Positions 20,642 to 26,578 of a stretch of 62,366 nt of DNA are shown piece after piece. Every line of letters begins with the position of its first letter. Within the stretch, counting starts at the first letter, position 1. The stretch spans positions 1-62,366 of the forward strand of contig WLIT01000006.1 of assembly GCA_009726125.1 (NCBI GenBank). The letters run 5' to 3'. A model generated the notes under the pieces. The model searched no databases. It saw only the letters and a list, made by a program, of their open reading frames with translations, and was not told the DNA's origin. A program made the position numbers and the translations under genes. The DNA is from Actinomycetota bacterium. Its GTDB lineage: Bacteria; Actinomycetota; Actinomycetes; Nanopelagicales; Nanopelagicaceae.

Positions 20642-21229
20642 GTGAGCCAAAATAGAGCCGCAAGAATTTTAGTTGCGGAAGATGAAGCGTTGATTCGTCT
20701 TGACCTTGTCGAAATGTTGACCGAAGCCGGTTATGAAGTAGTTGCCCAGGCGACAAATGGCGTTGAAGCGATTGCCTTAGCAAAAGAATTTAAACCAGAT
20801 TTAGCAATTCTCGATGTAAAGATGCCAGAGCTCGATGGAATTTCTGCCGCCCAAGAAATTATCGAGATTTCCCCAGTTTTAATGTTGACCGCATTTAGTC
20901 AGAAAGAGTTAGTAGAAAGAGCGCGAGATGCCGGCGTAATGGCATATGTTGTAAAACCATTTAGCATCAATGACTTAACGCCAGCAATCGAGATCGCCAT
21001 GAGCCGACATCTGCAAATGCGCTCCCTCAAAGAGGAGGTCGCTGATTTACATGAGCGCCTTGAAACCCGGAAGATTGTCGACCGCGCCAAGGGTATTTTG
21101 ATGGCAGCTATGAACCTGAGTGAGCCAGAGGCATTTAGCTGGATCCAGCGGGCGGCCATGGACCGACGAATAAGTATGAAGGCGGTAGCCGAAGCGGTAA
21201 TTTCGCCAGATTCGGTTCCAGATAGATAG
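20642..21229 (+). CDS. pdtaR: ANTAR-domain response regulator (PdtaR-like)
   Basis: A 195-aa two-component regulator. The receiver domain (about 7-120) has the acidic pocket in VAEDEALIRL, phospho-acceptor D58 in LAILDVKMPELDG and K104 in VVKPFS. A coiled segment (about 118-135) leads to a C-terminal ANTAR RNA-binding domain (about 135-190: IVDRAKGILMAAMNLSEPEAF). Such proteins bind paired hexaloop hairpins in nascent RNA and prevent termination. GTG is the only plausible start before the receiver domain and lies two bases after tRNA position 73. No partner kinase is in the window. Function is inferred from mycobacterial PdtaR. Confidence 0.93.
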   Translation: MSQNRAARILVAEDEALIRLDLVEMLTEAGYEVVAQATNGVEAIALAKEFKPDLAILDVKMPELDGISAAQEIIEISPVLMLTAFSQKELVERARDAGVMAYVVKPFSINDLTPAIEIAMSRHLQMRSLKEEVADLHERLETRKIVDRAKGILMAAMNLSEPEAFSWIQRAAMDRRISMKAVAEAVISPDSVPDR

Positions 21230-21230
21230 C

Positions 21231-21255
21231 AAAAGCGCCTGAATTTCGGCTTTTT
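21231..21255 (+). terminator. Weak terminator-like hairpin after pdtaR
   Basis: AAAAGC-GCC, an eight-base loop (TGAATTTC), then GGC-TTTTT. The stem is short with a small bulge, but it ends in five T residues immediately after the gene stop. Termination is plausible, not certain. Confidence 0.4.
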
Positions 21256-21302
21256 AGCTTTGTAACAATCGGGTAAAGAGTCCGTAAATCATTGAATTTA
21301 AC

Positions 21303-21332
21303 TTGAGTTCACCTGTAGTTCACCTATAGCCT
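21303..21332 (+). promoter_or_regulatory. Probable livJ promoter with tandem 11-bp repeats
   Basis: TTGAGT (21303-21308) is separated by 16 bases from TATAGC (21325-21330), or by 18 bases from TAGCCT (21327-21332), giving a plausible sigma-70-type promoter. Two direct copies AGTTCACCTGT and AGTTCACCTAT (21306-21316, 21317-21327) lie exactly one helical turn apart between the two boxes. They could be an operator. The predicted leader is about 60 bases. Confidence 0.5.
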
Positions 21333-21367
21333 TCAACCCTCCCTGTCCCGGGACGGAAATAACCAAG

Positions 21368-21381
21368 CTGTGGAAACACAG
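21368..21381 (+). promoter_or_regulatory. 5' UTR hairpin with GAAA tetraloop upstream of livJ
   Basis: CTGTG-GAAA-CACAG forms a perfect 5-bp stem with a GNRA tetraloop, ending a few bases before the AGGAAGG Shine-Dalgarno (21387-21393). It leaves the ribosome site free. A role as mRNA 5' stabiliser is inferred. Confidence 0.45.
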
Positions 21382-21398
21382 ATAACAGGAAGGTCTAC

Positions 21399-22550
21399 AT
21401 GAATAAGAACTCAAAGCACGTTCTTGCTGTTGTAGCTGCATCTGCCCTTGCATTAGGAACAGTTGTAACTTCACAAGCAAGCGCAGCACCAAAAGAAGTA
21501 ACTATTATGTTCCAAGGCCCACTAACTGGTGGAGATGCACAACTTGGCCAAGATCAACTTCCAGGCGCAATTTTTGCAATTGCAGAATACAACGCAACAA
21601 ATCCAAAGGTTAAGATTAAGCTTGAAAAGGCTGACTCACAATGCGATGGAACTGTTGCTGCGAACATCGCACCAGGAGTTGCTGCTAACAAGAAGGTAAT
21701 CGGCGTAATCGGAACATCATGTTCTGGTGAAGCTCGTAACTCATTCCCTTCATACATTGCTGCCGGCCTAACAATGGTTTCACCATCAGCTACAGCTGTT
21801 GGTCTAACAGATCCAAAGGCTCCAGACCGTGGATACCCAATCTTCCACCGCGTCCTTGCAAACGATAAGTTCCAGGCTCCAGCACTTGTAAAGGTTGGCG
21901 CAAAGGGTGTTACATCACCTAAGTTCTATATCGTTGATGACCTAACCACTTACGGCGCAGGACTTGCACTATATGCAATGCCAGCCGCTAAGAAAGCTGG
22001 AACAATTGTTGGAACAGACTCAGTAACTAAGGGAACTGCCGATTATTCATCAGTTTCAACCAAGGTTAAGGCTTCTGGCGCAAACGTTGTTCTATACGCT
22101 GGTTACACTCAAGACGGTGCAAAGTTCGTTAAGTCATTACGCGACAGTGGTTACACCGGAGTATTTGCTGCAGGCGATGGAGTTAACACTTCAGACCTTC
22201 CAGGACTTACAGGTAAGGCTGGCGAAGGACTTCGCTTAGTTGCTCCAGATGTACCTTTCGATCTTCTTGTTACAAAGGAGAAGCTAGCTGCTTTCACAAA
22301 GGCAACTGGCGTTAAGGTTCCTGGTCTATATGTAACTTCAACTTACGATGCAGCCAATGTTTTCATTGCATGTATCAAGAAGGGCAAGTTAACTCGCGCT
22401 GGAATCCAATCATGTGTTGCACAAGGCACATTTGATGGCGTTTCAGGCGCAAAGATCAAGTTCGACCGGTACGGCGACATCATTGGTGGAGCACCAGTTG
22501 GTGAATTCGTTGTTAAGGGCGACAAGATCGATTACGTAGGTATCGCATAA
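21399..22550 (+). CDS. livJ: Branched-chain amino-acid-type ABC transporter substrate-binding protein
   Basis: A 383-aa periplasmic-binding-fold protein (Peripla_BP_6 type) capturing leucine/isoleucine/valine or related amino acids, amides or urea for the importer encoded downstream. The signal peptide covers about residues 1-29 with an ASA cleavage site before APKEVT. No lipobox cysteine is present; the first cysteine is near residue 77. Codons are strongly skewed towards AAG, AAC, TTC and GGC compared with neighbours, which suggests very high expression. An AGGAAGG Shine-Dalgarno is present. The ligand cannot be fixed from sequence. Confidence 0.9.
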   Translation: MNKNSKHVLAVVAASALALGTVVTSQASAAPKEVTIMFQGPLTGGDAQLGQDQLPGAIFAIAEYNATNPKVKIKLEKADSQCDGTVAANIAPGVAANKKVIGVIGTSCSGEARNSFPSYIAAGLTMVSPSATAVGLTDPKAPDRGYPIFHRVLANDKFQAPALVKVGAKGVTSPKFYIVDDLTTYGAGLALYAMPAAKKAGTIVGTDSVTKGTADYSSVSTKVKASGANVVLYAGYTQDGAKFVKSLRDSGYTGVFAAGDGVNTSDLPGLTGKAGEGLRLVAPDVPFDLLVTKEKLAAFTKATGVKVPGLYVTSTYDAANVFIACIKKGKLTRAGIQSCVAQGTFDGVSGAKIKFDRYGDIIGGAPVGEFVVKGDKIDYVGIA

Positions 22551-22593
22551 CCTGCGATTTCCAAGTAAAAAAGTTCTAAAGCGTTAAAAATAG

Positions 22594-22630
22594 CGTGGCA
22601 ATTCTGGTTAAATAGACCAGAATTGCCACG
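22594..22630 (+). terminator. 15-bp intercistronic stem-loop between livJ and livH
   Basis: Perfect inverted repeat: left arm CGTGGCAATTCTGGT (22594-22608), seven-base loop, right arm 22616-22630, followed by TTGTTC. The T run is short, so it is either a partial terminator or an mRNA-stabilising structure. Such elements between binding-protein and permease genes usually keep the binding protein in excess. Confidence 0.7.
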
Positions 22631-22662
22631 TTGTTCAATATCAAAATAGAGAATCGGAACTC

Positions 22663-23616
22663 ATGAATTTTTCTGTCGTAACTTCGCAGTTCTGGGCACT
22701 CTGCCTTCAAGGAGTGGCTCTAGGTCTTATCTACTCTTTAATTTCGCTCGGTTACACAATGGTTTACGGTGTGTTGCGTCTGATCAACTTCGCAAATTCT
22801 GAAGTATTTATGGTGGGAACTTTTTCTATTCTATTTATTCAAGTTAGCGTATTAGGACATGCGGTAAATGTAGATCCGATCCACGGAATTCAATTGCTTG
22901 GTGCCCTCTTATTAAGCTTAGTTGGTGCAATGCTCGTTTGTGCGCTTCTTGCAATGCTTGTAGAGCTAGTCGCTTATCGCCGACTCCGAGCACATGGAAC
23001 AAACCGACTTGCGAGTTTAATTTCCGCTATCGGAACTTCTATTTTCTTATCTGAAAGTTTCCGTATTTTTACCCATTCCCGACCTCAAACTTCACCAAGA
23101 CTTTTAGAGAAGTGGACTTTTGGCGAGATAGCAGGAGCCAACTTCCGTATCGATACTGTGATGGCAATTGTTGCTTCTATCGCGATCTTCTTTGCACTCG
23201 ATCAATTCGTAAACCGTTCAAGACTAGGCGCTGCCATTCGCGCCGTATCAATGTCCGAAGAGAATTCACGACTAATGGGAATCAATCTAAATCGCGTAGT
23301 AACGCTTACCTTTGCTATAGGTGGATTGACTACCGGAGCAGCTGCATTTTTCTACACCACCATTTACGAGAACACTCAATTCAACGTTGGATTCAACTTG
23401 GGTATAGCGGCATTTACCGCAGCAGTACTCGGCGGAATCGGTAATCTACGAGGTGCTTTCTATGGCGGACTCGCCCTTGGCTTACTTGAGCAATTTGCAT
23501 CTGCGATTCTTGGTTCACAATGGAAGGCTGTAACTGTTTTCTTGGTTTTAGTTCTAGTTCTTTTAATTAAACCTAGCGGCATCTTCGGTGAAGCTGTCCA
23601 GCAAACGAGGACTTAA
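22663..23616 (+). CDS. livH: Branched-chain amino-acid ABC transporter permease LivH
   Basis: A 317-aa inner membrane permease with about eight hydrophobic segments. Hallmarks are GLIYSLISLGYTMVYGVLRLINFANSE (about 21-47), the LivH-type N-terminal signature, and the coupling loop AAIRAVSMSEENSRLMGI near 190-207, plus GGIGNLRGAFYGG near 259. It pairs with LivM to form the channel. The gene follows the stem-loop after livJ and its stop abuts livM by a one-base overlap. Confidence 0.93.
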   Translation: MNFSVVTSQFWALCLQGVALGLIYSLISLGYTMVYGVLRLINFANSEVFMVGTFSILFIQVSVLGHAVNVDPIHGIQLLGALLLSLVGAMLVCALLAMLVELVAYRRLRAHGTNRLASLISAIGTSIFLSESFRIFTHSRPQTSPRLLEKWTFGEIAGANFRIDTVMAIVASIAIFFALDQFVNRSRLGAAIRAVSMSEENSRLMGINLNRVVTLTFAIGGLTTGAAAFFYTTIYENTQFNVGFNLGIAAFTAAVLGGIGNLRGAFYGGLALGLLEQFASAILGSQWKAVTVFLVLVLVLLIKPSGIFGEAVQQTRT

Positions 23617-24644
23617 TGATAAACATAAGAGATAAAGGCGCAGAAATTTGGGAGACATGGAACCGCCCAAAGCGTGTGGCTTTCGTTTTAATCTCAATAT
23701 TTTTTGCTGGTCTACTTCCCTTCGCTGCAGATTGGGGACCAACTAGTTTCTTAAATACGCCTATTACTTCATTCCAGAATGTGCTGGTTTATCCAGTTGG
23801 TATGTTTATTTTGATGGCTCTTGGGTTAAATATTGTTGTGGGAAAGTCTGGCCTACTCGATTTAGGTTATGTTGCATTCTTTGCAATCGGCGCCTATTCC
23901 CAAGCAATCCTCTCAACTAAATTTGGTTGGTCTACTTGGGAAGTTCTTCCCGTAGGAATTGTCATCGCAATGTTCTCTGGAATGTTGCTTGGACTTCCTG
24001 CACTACGCCTTCGTGGCGATTATCTTGCAATTATCACTCTCGGCTTTGGTGAAATTGTTCGAATTATTGCTTTAAATAGTAAGGGAACTGGTGGACCTAA
24101 CGGTGTAGCCGGAATCCCAAACCCACCTGCGGTATTTGGATTCAAATTTGATTTAATGCACCCAGAACATTATTTTTGGTTGGTCCTTGGAATGATTCTT
24201 CTTGTAGTTTGGATGATTCGTCGATTTACTGTGCGCCGTCCAGGTCGGGCATGGGAAGCGATCCGACAAGATGAAGATGTAGCGGCTCTTATGGGTGTTA
24301 ATACTCTCGTTTACAAGTTATGGTCATTCGTAATTGGCGCCGCAGTCGGTGGTGCTGCAGGAGTTCTTTACGCATCAAAGGTAATGGTTATTTCACCAGA
24401 TATGTTTAAGTTCGATGTTTCGGTTTTGATTCTTGCCTGTGTGGTTTTCGGTGGCATTGGGAACATCTGGGGTGTAATTCTTGGCGCTGGAATTCTGGCT
24501 TATTTGCCAGATCGTATTCGATTTATTTCTGATGCTCGTCAAGTAATCTTTGGTCTTGTTCTTATTATCATGATGAATCTACGCCCAGATGGTTTGTTGC
24601 CTCGTAAGAAGCGCGAGAAGATTACAGAGAAGAGTAAGAAATAA
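23616..24644 (+). CDS. livM: Branched-chain amino-acid ABC transporter permease LivM
   Basis: Second permease subunit, 342 aa, with about nine hydrophobic segments. The family motifs GLNIVVGKSGLLDLGYVAFFAIGAY (about 68-92), LPALRLRGDYLAIITLGFGEI (about 128-148) and GGIGNIWGVILGAG near 285 are present. The EAA-like coupling loop is AWEAIRQDEDVAALMGVN near 210-227. The C-terminal tail is rich in lysine and arginine and probably cytoplasmic. It overlaps livH and livG by single bases. Confidence 0.93.
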   Translation: MINIRDKGAEIWETWNRPKRVAFVLISIFFAGLLPFAADWGPTSFLNTPITSFQNVLVYPVGMFILMALGLNIVVGKSGLLDLGYVAFFAIGAYSQAILSTKFGWSTWEVLPVGIVIAMFSGMLLGLPALRLRGDYLAIITLGFGEIVRIIALNSKGTGGPNGVAGIPNPPAVFGFKFDLMHPEHYFWLVLGMILLVVWMIRRFTVRRPGRAWEAIRQDEDVAALMGVNTLVYKLWSFVIGAAVGGAAGVLYASKVMVISPDMFKFDVSVLILACVVFGGIGNIWGVILGAGILAYLPDRIRFISDARQVIFGLVLIIMMNLRPDGLLPRKKREKITEKSKK

Positions 24645-25420
24645 TGAGCGAGAAGATGCTTGAGCTTAAAAATGTCACAATTAAATTCGGCGGAGTTACT
24701 GCGCTTAGTGAAGTTAATTTTCATGTCAATGAGGGCGAGATCTGTGCGCTTATTGGACCAAATGGCGCAGGTAAGACAACCGTATTCAACGTAGTGACTG
24801 GTGTTTATCCGGTAACTTCCGGCGAGATATTATTCCAGGGACAAAACCTGGCAGGTCTAAAGAGGCATAAAGTTGTTAAGGCTGGACTTGCTCGTACTTT
24901 CCAGAACGTGCGTCTATTTGGGGATATGACAACTCTTGAAAATGTTATTACTGCTTCTGATGTTCACAAGAAGTCAGGAGTTTTTGGATCTTTATTTGGA
25001 ACGCCTCGTGCCCGCCTTGAAGAGAGAGAAAGTCGCGAACGAGCACATGAGCTTCTTGAATTCTTAGGTATTGACCACCGCGCTGATCAACTCGCGAAGA
25101 ATCTTCCTTATGGAGATCAACGCAGATTAGAGATAGCGCGTGCACTTGGAACTGAACCAAAGTTGCTCTTGCTCGACGAGCCGGCAGCAGGTTTTAATCC
25201 TGCCGAGAAAATAGATCTTGCAAACACGATCAAAAAGATTCGTGATCGTGGGTATACAGTTCTATTAATTGAGCATGACATGTCTTTGATTATGAGAATC
25301 TCAGATCGCGTTGCAGTTCTAGATTTCGGAGAGAAGATTGCGGATGACCTACCTAGCAAAGTTCAGAACGATCCCAAAGTTATCGAAGCCTATTTAGGAG
25401 TCCCTGCAGATGCGTCTTGA
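24644..25420 (+). CDS. livG: Branched-chain amino-acid ABC transporter ATPase LivG
   Basis: One of two ATPase subunits energising the importer, 258 aa. Walker A is GPNGAGKTT (about 38-46), the signature region is degenerate (LPYGDQRRLEIARAL, about 147-161) as usual for LivG, and Walker B is LLLLDEPAAG (about 168-177). The LivG insert with ARTFQNVRLF near 85 is visible. The coding region overlaps livF by 11 bases. Confidence 0.95.
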   Translation: MSEKMLELKNVTIKFGGVTALSEVNFHVNEGEICALIGPNGAGKTTVFNVVTGVYPVTSGEILFQGQNLAGLKRHKVVKAGLARTFQNVRLFGDMTTLENVITASDVHKKSGVFGSLFGTPRARLEERESRERAHELLEFLGIDHRADQLAKNLPYGDQRRLEIARALGTEPKLLLLDEPAAGFNPAEKIDLANTIKKIRDRGYTVLLIEHDMSLIMRISDRVAVLDFGEKIADDLPSKVQNDPKVIEAYLGVPADAS

Positions 25421-26138
25421 AATTAAAGATCTCCGAGTTCACTACGGAAAGATTGAAGCGATCAAGGGTATTTCGGTAGTCGTTAATCAAGGTGAAATTG
25501 TTACGTTAATCGGCGCTAATGGCGCCGGCAAGACAACTACTTTGAAAACAATCTCTGGCCTTCGTAAAGTGTCTAGCGGTGCAATTTTGTTTGATGGTCA
25601 AGATATTTCAAAGGTTCCTGCTCACGAGCGTGTGGACCTTGGTATTTCCCAAGCACCTGAAGGTCGTGGAATTTTTCCAGGAATGACAGTTCTAGAAAAT
25701 CTTGAGATGGGTAAGTTCAATCGCAAAGATCGCAAGAGCGAGATGAAAGAGGATTTAGACCGCATTTACACCCTATTCCCACGTTTGAAAGAACGAACAG
25801 CGCAAGCTGGCGGAACACTTTCTGGCGGAGAACAACAGATGCTTGCTATTGGCCGTGCCCTAATGGCCCGTCCTAAAGTTCTACTTCTCGATGAACCTTC
25901 AATGGGCCTAGCCCCAATGATGATTGCAAATATTTTCAAGATTATTACGACAATTAACACCGAACTAGGAACAACTATTTTGTTAGTCGAGCAGAATGCC
26001 CAACAAGCTTTGCAACGTGCACACCGTGCCTATGTTCTTGAAACTGGAAAAGTCGTAAAGGAAGCTAAAGCTTCAGACCTATTGAATGATCCTGATGTAC
26101 GCGCTGCATACCTAGGAACCGGAGCAGCTGCGCACTAA
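25410..26138 (+). CDS. livF: Branched-chain amino-acid ABC transporter ATPase LivF
   Basis: Second ATPase of the importer, 242 aa. Walker A is GANGAGKTT (about 35-43), signature LSGGEQQMLAIGRAL (about 138-152), and Walker B LLLLDEPSMG (about 160-169), followed by LVEQNAQQAL, a LivF hallmark. The ATG at 25410 is preceded by AGGAG inside livG. It converges with the thioesterase gene with no spacer between the two stop codons. Confidence 0.95.
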   Translation: MRLEIKDLRVHYGKIEAIKGISVVVNQGEIVTLIGANGAGKTTTLKTISGLRKVSSGAILFDGQDISKVPAHERVDLGISQAPEGRGIFPGMTVLENLEMGKFNRKDRKSEMKEDLDRIYTLFPRLKERTAQAGGTLSGGEQQMLAIGRALMARPKVLLLDEPSMGLAPMMIANIFKIITTINTELGTTILLVEQNAQQALQRAHRAYVLETGKVVKEAKASDLLNDPDVRAAYLGTGAAAH

Positions 26139-26546
26139 TTAATTGCGCTCAGCAAGAATCAAACAAGTAATTCGTGAGGTGCAGGTTTTTTCACCTTTAT
26201 CGTTGACGATTATTACTTCGTAACAACAAATTGTTTTACCAAGTGAGATTGCGGTTGCAGTTGCCGTCACAAATCCTGAAGTTGCAGATTTATGATGGGT
26301 CGCATTTATATCGATACCGACAACTTTGCGATCGACACCAGCATGTAATTGCGTACCGATAGATCCCAAACTTTCAGCCAGAACTACATTGGCACCACCG
26401 TGAAGTAGACCTATTGGCTGGGTGTTTCCTTCAACTGGCATCCTCGCAACGAGCCGCTGCGGCGATGCTTCAAGAATTTCAATTCCCATTTTTTGGTCAA
26501 GTGCGCCGCTGCCACGTTTTTTTAGAATTTCGAGGAAATCATCCAT
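26139..26546 (-). CDS. PaaI-like hotdog-fold thioesterase
   Basis: A 135-aa protein of the 4HBT/PaaI group hydrolysing acyl- or aryl-CoA thioesters. The segment GLLHGGANVVLAESLGS (about 46-62) is the family core, with the catalytic acid in the AES position and HGG forming the oxyanion turn. The start at 26546 (MDDFLEIL) is chosen because a -10 hexamer lies seven bases upstream; the longer reading frame has no support. It is divergent from polA and its promoter overlaps that of polA. Substrate unknown. Confidence 0.85.
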   Translation of the reverse strand: MDDFLEILKKRGSGALDQKMGIEILEASPQRLVARMPVEGNTQPIGLLHGGANVVLAESLGSIGTQLHAGVDRKVVGIDINATHHKSATSGFVTATATAISLGKTICCYEVIIVNDKGEKTCTSRITCLILAERN

Positions 26547-26553
26547 GTTGGTA

Positions 26554-26570
26554 AGTCTAACCAATAGACT
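26554..26570. promoter_or_regulatory. Back-to-back -10 boxes for thioesterase (-) and polA (+)
   Basis: AGTCTA (26554-26559) is TAGACT on the minus strand, seven bases upstream of the thioesterase ATG. TAGACT on the plus strand (26565-26570) lies eight bases upstream of the polA ATG. The two form a perfect 6-bp inverted repeat with five bases between. Both genes lack a Shine-Dalgarno, consistent with leaderless transcripts. Two polymerases could not occupy both sites at once. Confidence 0.6.
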
Positions 26571-26578
26571 CACGGGAA

